A stretch of 64,000 bases of DNA, from positions 62,001-126,000 of the forward strand of contig NZ_VMSE01000002.1 in the NCBI RefSeq assembly GCF_009858335.1. Reading direction: 5' to 3'. The notes under the pieces were generated by a model. That model saw only the letters and a list, made by a program, of their open reading frames with translations, made no database searches and was not told the origin of the DNA. The stretch is from Methylovorus glucosotrophus (GTDB taxonomy: Bacteria; Pseudomonadota; Gammaproteobacteria; Burkholderiales; Methylophilaceae). Below, piece after piece: positions 18,253 to 27,120 of the stretch (positions are counted from its first letter, which is position 1; every line of letters starts with the position of its first letter). Both the position numbers and the translations under genes were made by a program.

Positions 18253-20178
18253 ATGAAAAATAAACGGCCCGCTGCGCCCCCGCAAAAACAGCCGCCTGCC
18301 GGTGTTGAGCCGCTGGAGGTTGGCTTGCGCCGCGGCATGCAGCTGCAAACCGCGCATGACTGGCAGGCTGCCGAAGCGGTGTATCAGCAACTGCTCACCC
18401 GTTTTCCGGAAGACAGCCGTTTGCTTACCTTGTTGGCCAGCCTTTATTTGCAGACTCAGCGTCATGAACCATGCATTGAGTTCTGCATGCGTCTCTTGAG
18501 CGCCAACCCGGAGCAAGCCGATATCTGGGCCATGATAGGCGAGGCATGTTATGCGCTGGGACGCTATGAAGAAGCGCTCACTGCGCTGGAAAGCGTATTG
18601 CAACTGCGCGAGACCGATGCTGCCAGTGCTTTCCTGGCAGGCAATGCCTGCATGATGCTGGGCCATGCAGAATCCGCCCAGGCATATTACCAGCGTGCCC
18701 TCCAATACCGCCCGGACTACGCCGAGGCCTACCATAATCTGGGCATTATTCTGAACCAGCGGCGGCAATGGCAGGATGCACTCAGCTTTTTCAATAAAGC
18801 GATTGATCTGAAGCCAGACTACCTGGAAGCCTATACCAGCTGCGGCAACGCCTTGATTGAGCTCGGTAAGCACGATTTTGCCATCGCCCATTTTGATCAT
18901 GTACTGCAAGTACAAGCGCAAAATCCGCTGGCCTTGAATGGGCGTGGCGTTGCCCTCAAGCACCTGCGTCAGCATGCGCTTGCACTGGCAAGTTTTGACG
19001 CTGCCCTGGCGGCGCGCCCCGGGTTTGCCGAAGCCACATTGAATCGCGCCAATGCATTGCTGGCTCTCGACAGGCATGAGGAGGCGCTGGAGGCCTACGG
19101 AGCTGCGCTTGCCTTGACTCCGCATAACCCGCAGGTCTATTCCAACCGCGGCAATGCCTATCTGGATCTGGGGCAATACGATGCCGCCCAGCAGGATTAC
19201 AACCAGGCCCTGCAACTGGAGCCGGACAACGCCACCGTGCTGTGGAACAAGGCCCTGATCTGCCTCGTGCATGGCGATTTTGAACAGGGTTGGCATTTGT
19301 TTGAACACGGCTGGGAGGCGGAAGGCCCGCCGCGCGGCTACCGCCGTGTATGCTCACAACCGCTGTGGCTGGGTGATGCCCCCATCGCAGGTAAGCGCCT
19401 GCTACTGACTGCCGAGCAGGGCTTGGGCGATACCGTGCAGTTTGTGCGCTATGCCAGGTTGGCGGCAAACGCCGGAGCGCAGGTCATTCTTGAGGCACCG
19501 CCAGCCTTGGTCAATCTGCTCAAGACCATGGGGCCGGACTTTACCGTGGTAGAGCGCGGCACGGGCTTTGAGGCGTATGACCTTTATTGCCCCTACATGA
19601 GCTTGCCGCTGGCGTTTGAAACCACACTGGCTACCATTCCTGCCCATATCCCATATCTGGGCGTGCCAGAAACAGCGCATCGATTTGAATTCCCCGCCCT
19701 TGCAGGCCAACCGCAGCGCTTGAAGGTGGGTCTGGTCTGGTCCGGCTCCGCCACTCATATGCGCGATGCCAAGCGCAGCATCCCGCTGCAAAGCCTGGCG
19801 CCACTGATGACGCTACCGGTGGAATTCCATTGTCTGCAAAAAGAGCTGCGGCCAGCGGATGAAGCTGTCATGGCGAGCCTGCCCATACAAGACCACCGCG
19901 CTGCGCTGCAGCAGTTTGCCGATACAGCCGCCCTGATTGATGCAATGGATGTGGTGATTACTGTCGATACCTCCGTGGCGCACGTAGCGGGCGCCATGGG
20001 CAAACCGGTATGGGTGTTGCTACCCTTTGTGCCGGATTATCGCTGGTTGCTGACGCGGGAGGATAGCCCCTGGTACCCCACCGCCAGATTGTTCCGTCAG
20101 GCCCAGCGGGGAGATTGGTCGGCAGTCGTCGCTCGCGTGGGTCAGGGCTTACAGGCCTTGCGGACGCACGCTGAGTGA
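18253..20178 (+). CDS. TPR protein with GT9-like C-terminal domain, second paralogue
   Basis: A 641-residue relative of the preceding protein with more TPR units, roughly nine within residues 20-340 (for example LQYRPDYAEAYHNLGIILNQ). The same C-terminal domain follows: LLLTAEQGLGDTVQFVRYA, GLVWSGSATHMRDAKRSI, VITVDTSVAHVAGAMGKPVWVLLP and SPWYPTARLFRQ. The shared ending and adjacent position point to tandem duplication followed by repeat expansion. The start MKNKRPAAPPQK has AGGGAG upstream. Function is unknown; TPRs usually recognise proteins, so a protein-directed transferase is a reasonable guess. The gene is convergent with cobD. Confidence 0.8.
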   Translation: MKNKRPAAPPQKQPPAGVEPLEVGLRRGMQLQTAHDWQAAEAVYQQLLTRFPEDSRLLTLLASLYLQTQRHEPCIEFCMRLLSANPEQADIWAMIGEACYALGRYEEALTALESVLQLRETDAASAFLAGNACMMLGHAESAQAYYQRALQYRPDYAEAYHNLGIILNQRRQWQDALSFFNKAIDLKPDYLEAYTSCGNALIELGKHDFAIAHFDHVLQVQAQNPLALNGRGVALKHLRQHALALASFDAALAARPGFAEATLNRANALLALDRHEEALEAYGAALALTPHNPQVYSNRGNAYLDLGQYDAAQQDYNQALQLEPDNATVLWNKALICLVHGDFEQGWHLFEHGWEAEGPPRGYRRVCSQPLWLGDAPIAGKRLLLTAEQGLGDTVQFVRYARLAANAGAQVILEAPPALVNLLKTMGPDFTVVERGTGFEAYDLYCPYMSLPLAFETTLATIPAHIPYLGVPETAHRFEFPALAGQPQRLKVGLVWSGSATHMRDAKRSIPLQSLAPLMTLPVEFHCLQKELRPADEAVMASLPIQDHRAALQQFADTAALIDAMDVVITVDTSVAHVAGAMGKPVWVLLPFVPDYRWLLTREDSPWYPTARLFRQAQRGDWSAVVARVGQGLQALRTHAE

Positions 20179-20273
20179 AATCCGGCAGGGGAAATTGCTC
20201 TTCAGTAGCGGTATCCCAGCGCATGCCATGGCCTAGCGTGGGTATGGAAGTAAGTCTGCGCTAAGCCCTGATA

Positions 20274-21254
20274 TTACTTGCTTGCCCAATCGGTAAGTGC
20301 GCGTTGCAGCATATCCCAGCCTTCAGGGGGCGGTAGCCCAAGCCGGATGGCTGATGGTTGGGCAAATAGCCGCGTCCAGATACCATGCTGCGCCAGATGG
20401 GCATGCAGCTCGATAGCACGCGGGTCTTGCCAGTAGCTGAAGAGCGCAGTGCTGCCAGTGGGCGAAATCCTTGCGGCATTCAGTAGCCCATGCATTCTTT
20501 CTATGTCTAGCTGCAGGCGCTGGCGTTGCGCATGTTGCCAGTCATGGTCGGCCATGGCGGCTGTGGCGATCAGGCGCGCCGGGCCACTCAGCGTCCACGG
20601 CCCCAACCATTCCCGTAATTGATCCAGTAAGTCTGGCGCGGCGAGCACCATGCCCACGCGTGCCCCAGCCAGGCCAAAAAACTTCCCCAGAGAGCGCAGC
20701 ACTATCAATCCAGGTTTTGCGGCTTGCGCGCTGATGCTGTTTTCCGGTGTTGCGTCCATGAAAGCTTCATCCACGATCAGCCAGCCGCCCGGCGCCAGTG
20801 CCTGTTGCCATGCATGTAGTTGCGCAGGCGGGCACAGGCGCGCAGTCGGGTTGTTGGGGTTGCACACCACCAGCACGTCCACGTTTTGCAGTTCGCTCAT
20901 TTCGGGCAAGTGATCACGCTCGGTGACGGTATGGCCATGTTGGCGCCAAGCGTGGGCATGCTCGGCATAAGCAGGAGTGAGTACCCATACACGGCTGCGT
21001 GGGCGCAAATGCGGCAGCGCCTGAATGGCGGCTTGCGAGCCTGCCACCGCCAGTACATGCTCTTGCTGGTAATAGCGGCGTGCGGTGTCCAGAAGTGCAT
21101 CGTTTTCTATTGGCAATCGTTGCCAGAGCGCAGGGCTGATAGGGGGAATCGGGAAGGCGTGTGGGCTGATGCCGGTGGAGAGGTCCAGCCAGGCTTCCAT
21201 CGGGCGATCGTAGTCTATGCAGGCTTGCTGCAGGTTGCCGCCATGCTCAAGCAT
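20274..21254 (-). CDS. cobD: L-threonine-O-3-phosphate decarboxylase (Salmonella CobD type)
   Basis: A 326-residue PLP enzyme of the histidinol-phosphate aminotransferase fold. It decarboxylates threonine phosphate to (R)-1-amino-2-propanol phosphate, the linker of the cobalamin nucleotide loop. The N-terminal HGGNLQQACI and LDLSTGISPHAFP are typical of this subgroup. VCNPNNPTARL binds cofactor, and the Schiff-base Lys is in LRSLGKFFGLAGARVGM near residue 210. The start overlaps the end of cbiB by 8 nt; the next enzyme, CbiB, uses its product. In Pseudomonas nomenclature this protein is called CobC. Confidence 0.93.
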   Translation of the reverse strand: MLEHGGNLQQACIDYDRPMEAWLDLSTGISPHAFPIPPISPALWQRLPIENDALLDTARRYYQQEHVLAVAGSQAAIQALPHLRPRSRVWVLTPAYAEHAHAWRQHGHTVTERDHLPEMSELQNVDVLVVCNPNNPTARLCPPAQLHAWQQALAPGGWLIVDEAFMDATPENSISAQAAKPGLIVLRSLGKFFGLAGARVGMVLAAPDLLDQLREWLGPWTLSGPARLIATAAMADHDWQHAQRQRLQLDIERMHGLLNAARISPTGSTALFSYWQDPRAIELHAHLAQHGIWTRLFAQPSAIRLGLPPPEGWDMLQRALTDWASK

Positions 21255-22182
21255 GCAGCAGTTTCCAGATCAGCCAGATCACTAAAACGCCCGCGCACCA
21301 CAGCATCATGCTGCGCTTGATCAAGGCTAGCGCAGCCGGAATATGCGCTGGCTCGGCCGTTGCTCCCAGCCCCAACGTTGGGCGATCTTTCCACACGCCA
21401 TGGTAGGGCGCGCGGCCACCCAGTTTGACTTGCAGCGCGCCAGCGCCAGCCGCCATCACGGGCCCGGCATTGGGGCTGTACCAGGTGCGTGCCTGGGTGA
21501 ACCAGCATTTGAGTGCCGACCAGGTATGGCCGCAAAGCGCATAAGCCAGCGCCGTCAGCCGGGCTGGAATCAGGTTGAAGACATCATCAAGGCGGGCGGC
21601 AGCCCAGCCAAAATAGCGATAGCGTGGCGTGCGGTAACCCCACATGGCATCCAGGGTATTGGCCAGCCGGTAAGCCACCACGCCTGGCCCGCCCAGCAGC
21701 GCAAACCAGAAAATGGCGGCAAAAATGGCGTCATTGCCATTTTCCAGCACCGACTCCACAGTGGCCGAGGCAATCTGCCCACGGCTCAGTTTTTTGCTAT
21801 CGCGGCTGACCATCATGCCAACGGCTTCACGTGCGCGTACCAGGTCGCGTGCCTGCAGCGCCTCAAAAACCTGCATGGCGTGCAGGTGCAGGCTACGGGC
21901 GCCAATGGCGAGGTAAAGCAGGATAACGTCGATGACCCAGCCCAGCGGATGCCAAGTGATGAAGATGGCGACCAGCACCGCAGGCACCAGCAGTATCAGC
22001 CAGGCCAGCAAGCCCGCAATGCGACCGGTAAACGCACCTTGCAGATGATTCATGGCGCGCTCAAGCCGCGCTGCCAACGTGCCAAAGCCCACCAGGGGAT
22101 GCCAGCGGGTGGGCTCGCCCAGCCGCCAGTCCAGCAGGCAGGCGGCGATAATCAATAGGGCTGGGGTTGGCAGCCAACTCAT
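21247..22182 (-). CDS. cbiB: Adenosylcobinamide-phosphate synthase
   Basis: A membrane protein of about 311 residues with 4-5 hydrophobic helices. It attaches aminopropanol phosphate to the propionate of adenosylcobyrate. [18 protein letters not shown] at the start, [35 protein letters not shown] in the middle (shown here only as family landmarks near residues 165-200) and [17 protein letters not shown] are hallmarks. I chose MSWLPTP at 22182; an ATG at 22215 in frame would overlap the divergent cbiP start. Only 14 nt separate the two start codons, so their promoters must overlap the opposite coding regions or lie further away. Confidence 0.93.
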   Translation of the reverse strand: MSWLPTPALLIIAACLLDWRLGEPTRWHPLVGFGTLAARLERAMNHLQGAFTGRIAGLLAWLILLVPAVLVAIFITWHPLGWVIDVILLYLAIGARSLHLHAMQVFEALQARDLVRAREAVGMMVSRDSKKLSRGQIASATVESVLENGNDAIFAAIFWFALLGGPGVVAYRLANTLDAMWGYRTPRYRYFGWAAARLDDVFNLIPARLTALAYALCGHTWSALKCWFTQARTWYSPNAGPVMAAGAGALQVKLGGRAPYHGVWKDRPTLGLGATAEPAHIPAALALIKRSMMLWCAGVLVIWLIWKLLHA

Positions 22183-22196
22183 GGAATAATGGACCA

Positions 22197-23669
22197 ATGG
22201 CATCCGTTCAAACATTCATGGTTCAGGGTACGACTTCCGATGCGGGCAAAAGCACGCTGGTCGCGGGGTTGTGCCGGGTATTGTATCGCAGGGGCGTGCG
22301 TGTCGCGCCGTTCAAGCCGCAAAACATGGCGCTCAATTCGGCGGTGACGGTGGATGGCGGCGAGATAGGCCGGGCGCAAGCCGTGCAGGCCCAGGCCTGT
22401 GGCCTGCCGCCGCATACCGATATGAACCCCGTGCTGCTCAAGCCCAATAGTGATACGGGCTGCCAGGTGATCATTCATGGCCGTGTGGTCGGCAATCAGG
22501 AAGCCACGCGCTATCACGATTACAAACCCACGGCCATGAAAGCTGTGATGGCCTCATGGCAACGCCTGTGCCAGCAATATGAACGTGTGGTGGTGGAAGG
22601 CGCGGGCAGCCCGGCCGAGATCAATCTGCGCCAGAACGATATTGCCAACATGGGCTTTGCAGAGGCGGCGGATTGTCCGGTACTGCTGGTGGCCGATATT
22701 GATCGCGGTGGCGTATTTGCGCACATTGTCGGCACACTGGCCTTGCTCAGCGAATCCGAACGCCAGCGTGTTATTGGCTTTGTCATCAACCGCTTTCGTG
22801 GCGATATTGCCTTGCTGCAACCCGGCCTGGATTGGCTGGAGCAGGAGACTGGCAAGCCGGTGCTGGGCGTGCTGCCCTATCTGCACCAGCTGCATATCGA
22901 AGCAGAAGACGCCGTGCCGCGCGACGTCGCGCTCAAGGACGACATCCGCCTGCGTGTGATCGCGCCCGTGCTGCCGCATGTGAGTAACCACACGGATATG
23001 GATGCCCTGCGCCTGCACCCGCATGTGCATTTCGAATTCATCAGCATGGGCGAGCCGGTGCCGCCGGCTGACCTGATTATTCTCCCCGGCAGTAAAAACG
23101 TGCGTGGCGATCTGCAGACGTTGAAAGCCCATGGCTGGGAGACTGCCCTGGCGCGCCATTTGCGCTACGGCGGCAAAGTGCTGGGCATTTGCGGCGGCTT
23201 CCAGATGCTGGGGCAACACATTCACGACCCGCACGGGCTGGAAGGCGATGCCGGCTCAGACCCCGGTTTTGGCTGGTTTGACATGCAAACCACGCTGCAT
23301 ACGCATAAAAAACTGGCGCAGGTGGCCGGTCGCTTCAGCTTCGGTAATCAGGCGGAAGTGACGGGCTATGAAATTCATATGGGCGTCAGCGAAGGCCCCG
23401 CCATGCAACAGCCCATGTTGTATATCGGCGACGCGCCGGAAGGCGCCATGTCAGTGGATGACCAGATAGCAGGCACTTACCTGCATGGCCTGTTTGACCA
23501 GGCCTCGGCGACCAGCGCCCTGTTGCAATGGGCAGGGCTACCTGATCTGGAAGCGCAGAAAATCGTGCTGGAATATGACTACATGCAACTGCGGGAAGAT
23601 GGCCTGAATCGCCTGGCCGATGCGCTGGAACAACATCTGGATTGGGCGCGGCTCTCGCCCTATTTGTAG
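22197..23669 (+). CDS. cbiP: Cobyric acid synthase (amidation of corrinoid b,d,e,g side chains)
   Basis: A 490-residue CbiP/CobQ starting [19 protein letters not shown]. The N-terminal half is a P-loop amidoligase domain ([26 protein letters not shown]). The C-terminal half is a class I glutamine amidotransferase-like domain with the Cys in [13 protein letters not shown] near residue 330 and the matching His in [10 protein letters not shown]. It amidates four carboxylates of adenosylcobyrinic a,c-diamide using glutamine and ATP. An ATG at 22167 in frame is an alternative but intrudes into cbiB. The gene stands alone on the plus strand between minus-strand cobalamin genes. Confidence 0.95.
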   Translation: MASVQTFMVQGTTSDAGKSTLVAGLCRVLYRRGVRVAPFKPQNMALNSAVTVDGGEIGRAQAVQAQACGLPPHTDMNPVLLKPNSDTGCQVIIHGRVVGNQEATRYHDYKPTAMKAVMASWQRLCQQYERVVVEGAGSPAEINLRQNDIANMGFAEAADCPVLLVADIDRGGVFAHIVGTLALLSESERQRVIGFVINRFRGDIALLQPGLDWLEQETGKPVLGVLPYLHQLHIEAEDAVPRDVALKDDIRLRVIAPVLPHVSNHTDMDALRLHPHVHFEFISMGEPVPPADLIILPGSKNVRGDLQTLKAHGWETALARHLRYGGKVLGICGGFQMLGQHIHDPHGLEGDAGSDPGFGWFDMQTTLHTHKKLAQVAGRFSFGNQAEVTGYEIHMGVSEGPAMQQPMLYIGDAPEGAMSVDDQIAGTYLHGLFDQASATSALLQWAGLPDLEAQKIVLEYDYMQLREDGLNRLADALEQHLDWARLSPYL

Positions 23670-23701
23670 CACCCGCTCAGCCTGCGCGGCGGGTAACTCC
23701 A

Positions 23702-23920
23702 TCAAGCCGGGTCTGCCGCCAGCACCTGTATGGTCTGCTCCATGCACTCCACCACTTGCCCCGCGCGTATCTTGGCGGTCTTGCGACTTTCCGGCTTGCC
23801 ATCCACCGTTACCAGACCATCGGCCACCATGGCTTTGCCCTGGCCGCCAGAGTCGGCAATGCCGGTCAGTTTCAGCAGGTTGCAAAGCTCAATGAACTCG
23901 CCTTTGAGTGTAAATTCCAT
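23702..23920 (-). CDS. Small S4-domain RNA-binding protein (YbcJ-like)
   Basis: A 72-residue protein made up almost wholly of an S4 fold: FIELCNLLKLTGIADSGGQGK, then VADGLVTVDGKPESRKTAKIRAGQVVE. This matches the E. coli YbcJ type, which binds RNA with unknown targets. It starts 2 nt before the end of cobU; its AAAAGGA ribosome site overlaps the last cobU codons, so translation is coupled. A link to cobalamin is not established. Confidence 0.85.
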   Translation of the reverse strand: MEFTLKGEFIELCNLLKLTGIADSGGQGKAMVADGLVTVDGKPESRKTAKIRAGQVVECMEQTIQVLAADPA

Positions 23921-23922
23921 GA

Positions 23923-24450
23923 TTATCCTTTTAATGTAAGTGGCAGCCCGGCGGCGACAAAAGTCACCCGCGGTGCAATGGCGGCAATCGCCTGGTTCAG
24001 CCTGCCTTGTTCATCCTGAAACTGGCGGTTGATCTCGCCCAGCGGCACGATACCCATGCCCACTTCATTGCTTACCAGCAAGATTTCGCCGGGCAATGTC
24101 GGCAGGGTTTCCAGCAATTCTCGTTTCTCCTGCTGCCAGTCTACGCCTTCCGGCGGCGCACAGTCCGGGCATATGCATTGCGCCAGCCACAAGGTCAGGC
24201 AATCCACCATCAGGCAGCGGTCGGCCGCCGCATGTTCGCGCAAGGTAGCCGCCAAGCCAAACGGCTTTTCCACCGTTGGCCAGTGCGCCGGGCGCTGTTT
24301 GCGATGATGCGCGACGCGCTCGCCAAATTCGCTGTCATATACCTGCGCGGTAGCGATATAAATCACCGTCTTGCCGCTTTGCTCCGCCAGCTTTTCGGCG
24401 TAGAGGCTTTTGCCAGAGCGGGCACCACCGAGGATCAGATGGGTAGACAT
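23923..24450 (-). CDS. cobU: Adenosylcobinamide kinase / adenosylcobinamide-phosphate guanylyltransferase
   Basis: A 175-residue bifunctional CobU/CobP starting MSTHLILGGARSGKS. The P-loop GGARSGKS is near the N-terminus. Other family motifs are VIYIATAQ, the HH-containing ERVAHHRKQRP (guanylylated His region), VDCLTLWLAQ and LLVSNEVGMGIVPL. It phosphorylates adenosylcobinamide and then adds GMP, producing the CobS substrate, and it is the entry point for salvaged cobinamide. It lies 2 nt after the BtuF-like gene on the minus strand. Confidence 0.95.
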   Translation of the reverse strand: MSTHLILGGARSGKSLYAEKLAEQSGKTVIYIATAQVYDSEFGERVAHHRKQRPAHWPTVEKPFGLAATLREHAAADRCLMVDCLTLWLAQCICPDCAPPEGVDWQQEKRELLETLPTLPGEILLVSNEVGMGIVPLGEINRQFQDEQGRLNQAIAAIAPRVTFVAAGLPLTLKG

Positions 24451-24452
24451 GC

Positions 24453-25262
24453 TTAACTCCAATGCTTTTGATGGGCCTGCCGCGCGCCCCATTGCTGAAT
24501 GATCTCCTGCAACTGCCGCAAGCCATGTTGAATCAGGCTAGGGCCGGGCTGCAGAATATCCGCTGATTTTATCTCACGCAGCCAGCCCTGCTGCACGGCG
24601 GGGATAGTATCCCACCCCGGCCGCGCCATCACTTGTTCCGGCTGAAATTTTTTACCGCACCACGAGCCGATGATGATATCCGGCTGCCGCTCCACCACCT
24701 GCTGCGGGTCCGCAATAATCCGGTCCTTGGCGGAGGGAAACTGCGCCAGCTCGGCAAAGGCATCCTCGCCCCCCGCCAATGCAATCAGCTCGCCCACCCA
24801 GCGTATGCCGCTCATCATGGGCGCATCCCATTCCTCAAAATACACCCGCGGCTTGCGCGGCAGATAATCCGCCGTCTCACGCACCGCATCCATCTCCTGC
24901 TGCAAGCGCGCCACCAGCGCCTGTGCCTCGGCGGCCTTATCCACCAACACACCCAGGCTCAAGATCATCTGCAACACCTGCGCCAGCGAGCGCTGGTTAT
25001 ACACATGTACCTCCACCCCCGCCCGTATCAGCGCCGCCGCAATATCCGCCTGCAGGTTGGAAAAGCCAATCACCAGATCCGGCTCCAGCGCCAATATCTT
25101 GTCCAGCTTGGCACTGGTAAACGCTGAAACCTTGGGTTTCTCGCGCCGCGCCGCCGCTGGCCGTGTGGTAAAGCCGGAAATCCCGACAATACGATCCTGC
25201 GCGCCCAGAAGATAAAGCGTTTCAACGGTTTCGGTAGTGAGGCAGACGATGCGGTGGTACAT
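24453..25262 (-). CDS. BtuF-like cobalamin-binding protein without a signal peptide
   Basis: A 269-residue class III substrate-binding-protein fold. IVCLTTETVETLYLLGAQDRIVG and LEPDLVIGFSN are the N-lobe signatures, and YFEEWDAPMMSGIRWVGEL belongs to the C-lobe. It resembles BtuF, the periplasmic B12 carrier, but the only sensible start, MYHRIVCL at 25262, leaves no signal peptide; upstream in-frame sequence is not hydrophobic. It may be cytoplasmic. No BtuC or BtuD is encoded in this window, while two solitary BtuM permeases are. It heads a minus-strand operon with cobU and the S4 gene. A handover role for incoming corrinoid is inference. Confidence 0.75.
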   Translation of the reverse strand: MYHRIVCLTTETVETLYLLGAQDRIVGISGFTTRPAAARREKPKVSAFTSAKLDKILALEPDLVIGFSNLQADIAAALIRAGVEVHVYNQRSLAQVLQMILSLGVLVDKAAEAQALVARLQQEMDAVRETADYLPRKPRVYFEEWDAPMMSGIRWVGELIALAGGEDAFAELAQFPSAKDRIIADPQQVVERQPDIIIGSWCGKKFQPEQVMARPGWDTIPAVQQGWLREIKSADILQPGPSLIQHGLRQLQEIIQQWGARQAHQKHWS

Positions 25263-25294
25263 AAAAAGCCTGTGCGTGAAGATTGTAGTTTGTC

Positions 25295-25460
25295 GGGGAT
25301 GCTGCGTGGTTAAGGTCTCCAGATACCGGAGGGTATGCCACACAGTGCGGTCCCGGGGGCTACTTAATCCCCTCTTTCGTGACTCACCGCACCGCGCCGG
25401 CAGATGGCCTGGAACATAATCCCTGCGGGATATTGGCGGTAGCTGCCAGTGTTTCATGCC
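25295..25460 (-). ncRNA. Structured 5' leader of the BtuF-like/cobU operon, class unknown
   Basis: Read on the minus strand, this leader can form several helices: 25443-25447 with 25399-25403; 25427-25431 with 25419-25423; 25387-25392 with 25345-25350 (CCGCAC/GTGCGG in plus-strand terms), enclosing a GGGG/CCCC stem; and a 7-bp helix 25338-25344 with 25303-25309, enclosing 25332-25336/25323-25327. Near the end it reads CTGGAGACC, recalling the B12-box core CNGGAGACC, and AGCCCCCGGGACCGCACTGT loosely recalls the cobalamin-riboswitch core. The conserved core is not intact, in contrast to the two clear riboswitches upstream of btuB. It could be a diverged cobalamin riboswitch or a different cis-regulatory RNA. 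Confidence 0.45.
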
Positions 25461-25525
25461 TTTGCTGGACCATTTTAAAACGTATTCAGGGCCGGCCTTC
25501 AATTAATTTTACTCAGGGAGCGTAA

Positions 25526-26062
25526 ATGTTTTGTTCTAAATGTGGAGAGAAAAACCAGGAATTTGCCAGCTTTTGTTCTGCGTGTGGTACCCAGCTGAAT
25601 TCGACGTTTCAGGATCCTCAATCCCAGAGTTATGGAGGATTTTGGTACCGGACTATTGCGTTTTTGATCGACAATATTGTGATCGGTTTAGGAAGTGTTG
25701 TTCTGCTGGTCGGCATGTTCTATGGTTTATTCATCGGTAGTTCAGCCTCCGAGGAGGAAAACGTATTTTTATACGAAGTCATGGCCTATCTTCTGAATAT
25801 TCTGGTGACCTGGCTTTACTTCACCGTCTTTGAAGCATCAGCATGGCAGGCAACACCGGGCAAACGGATGTTGGGGCTAAGAGTGACGGATGCCAGCGGC
25901 AAACGCCTCGGAATGGGCCGTGCTAATGCCCGCTATTGGGCCAAATTGCTTTCCTGCCTGTTGCTTGGTATTGGATTTCTCATGGTTGCCTTCACCAGCA
26001 AAAAACAGGGCTTGCATGACCTGATCGCACGTACTTATGTGTTGAAGACGGAGAGTGCCTGA
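25526..26062 (+). CDS. Zinc-ribbon and RDD-domain membrane protein
   Basis: A 178-residue protein. The N-terminus MFCSKCGEKNQEFASFCSACG is a four-cysteine zinc ribbon. An RDD domain follows with YRTIAFLIDNIVIGLG (Arg and Asp in the first helix), a second helix around residues 85-105, then WQATPGKRMLGLRVTD and KKQGLHDLIARTYVL. Three to four transmembrane segments are expected. Function in the family is unclear, and roles in ion transport or stress have been proposed. AGGGAG precedes the ATG. It is divergent from the BtuF-like operon and convergent with bluB; no link to either is evident. Confidence 0.85.
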   Translation: MFCSKCGEKNQEFASFCSACGTQLNSTFQDPQSQSYGGFWYRTIAFLIDNIVIGLGSVVLLVGMFYGLFIGSSASEEENVFLYEVMAYLLNILVTWLYFTVFEASAWQATPGKRMLGLRVTDASGKRLGMGRANARYWAKLLSCLLLGIGFLMVAFTSKKQGLHDLIARTYVLKTESA

Positions 26063-26080
26063 GGCCTCCCGTTCGCGCCA

Positions 26081-26731
26081 TTATGCTTTTTCATCCCATT
26101 GGTTTTGCATCAGCATCTCACTCAAGGGCTTCGCCTCTGCCCATCCCTCCTCAATCAGCATGGGCTGCGCGTAAAACATGGGCACATGGCCCAGGCATAG
26201 CACGGCGACCGGCTTCGCGCCTTCTGGCATGTTGAGCAGTCTGGCGAGTTGCTCGGGGTCGAAGATAGAGACCCAGCCCATGCCGAGGCCTTCGGCGCGG
26301 GCGGCGAGCCAGATGTTCTGGATGGCGCAGGAGACGGAGGCTAAGTCCATCTCGGGCAGGGTGCGGCGGCCGAAGACGTAGCGTTCGCGGCCATCGCACA
26401 GCGCGGCGACGATGACTTCGCCGCATTGCAGTATGCCTTCTACTTTCAGGCGTAAAAATTCGGCTTCGCGTTCGCCCAGGGCATGCGCGGTTTGCTGGCG
26501 CTCTTGCTCCACCAGGGCGTGTATCTGCTGGCGTAAGGCGGACTGAGTAATGCGGATGAAGCGCCAGGGTTGCATGAGACCGACGCTGGGGGCGTGGTGC
26601 GCGGCGTTGAGCAGGCGTTGCAGGGTGGCGGGGTCTACCGGGTCTGGCAAAAAATGGCGCATGTCGCGCCGCTCGGCGATGGCGCGGTAGATGGCGGCGC
26701 GTTCTTCATCGCTGTAACGAAAGTCGCTCAT
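26081..26731 (-). CDS. bluB: 5,6-dimethylbenzimidazole synthase
   Basis: A 216-residue BluB of the nitroreductase fold, which cannibalises reduced FMN with O2 to form dimethylbenzimidazole, the lower ligand of B12. Signatures are the N-terminal YRAIAERRDMRHFLPDPV, NAAHHAPSVGLMQPWRFI, VSCAIQNIWLAARAEGLGMGWVS and VAVLCLGHV. The start codon overlaps the stop of the DUF2149 gene (ATGA), so it is the last gene of the long corrinoid run cobO-cobB-cobN-like-TolQ-like-DUF2149-bluB. Its presence indicates an aerobic route to the lower ligand used by CobT. Confidence 0.94.
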   Translation of the reverse strand: MSDFRYSDEERAAIYRAIAERRDMRHFLPDPVDPATLQRLLNAAHHAPSVGLMQPWRFIRITQSALRQQIHALVEQERQQTAHALGEREAEFLRLKVEGILQCGEVIVAALCDGRERYVFGRRTLPEMDLASVSCAIQNIWLAARAEGLGMGWVSIFDPEQLARLLNMPEGAKPVAVLCLGHVPMFYAQPMLIEEGWAEAKPLSEMLMQNQWDEKA

Positions 26732-27111
26732 TTTGCGGTTCCTTGCGGTGAGGCTGAGGGTTGAGTGGTGGCGGATGGGTTGGCTTGCTCAATCAGCAGC
26801 AGTTTGCCGGTTTTTTCATCGCGGTAGACCTGGCCGACGGATTGATAACCGCTGCCGGGGTTGCCGGAAACACTGGGTGGCGCGGCGATTTCGCGGCCGC
26901 GCTCCAGTTCCTTGGCGGGTTTGATCATGGCCTGGCCACCGGCGCTGAGCGCGGCGAGCAGGCCGCAGGCGAATACCAGCATGACATCGACCAGATTGAC
27001 CAGGCTGGCGCGTGGGTCTTCATCGTCATGGTCAAAGCGGCTGTGCAGGCGGCGTTTGGCCGGGCGGGATGCAGCGGCGGGTTCCGTATTTATAGTAGGG
27101 CTTGTTTTCAT
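26728..27111 (-). CDS. DUF2149-family TolR/ExbD-like single-pass membrane protein
   Basis: A 127-residue protein. After a basic N-terminal tail comes FDHDDEDPRASLVNLVDVMLVFACGLLAAL near residues 26-56, a helix whose leading Asp in VNLVDVMLVF resembles the proton-channel Asp of TolR and ExbD. A periplasmic segment with the conserved GQVYRDEKTGKLLLIEQ follows. This is the DUF2149 architecture, commonly found beside a MotA/TolQ protein and a CobN-like gene. It starts 9 nt after the TolQ-like gene, with AAGG upstream. With that partner it probably forms a proton-driven motor acting on the exported CobN-like protein; this is inference from gene order. Confidence 0.8.
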   Translation of the reverse strand: MKTSPTINTEPAAASRPAKRRLHSRFDHDDEDPRASLVNLVDVMLVFACGLLAALSAGGQAMIKPAKELERGREIAAPPSVSGNPGSGYQSVGQVYRDEKTGKLLLIEQANPSATTQPSASPQGTAK

Positions 27112-27120
27112 GATAGGCCT

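Noticed and set aside
25295..25460. Canonical cobalamin riboswitch
   Set aside because: The core and B12 box are incomplete compared with the two clear examples in the same locus. It is kept only as a structured leader of unknown class.
25263..25502. An 80-residue N-terminal extension of the BtuF-like protein
   Set aside because: The extension is polar and Arg-rich with no signal peptide, and it overlaps the structured leader.
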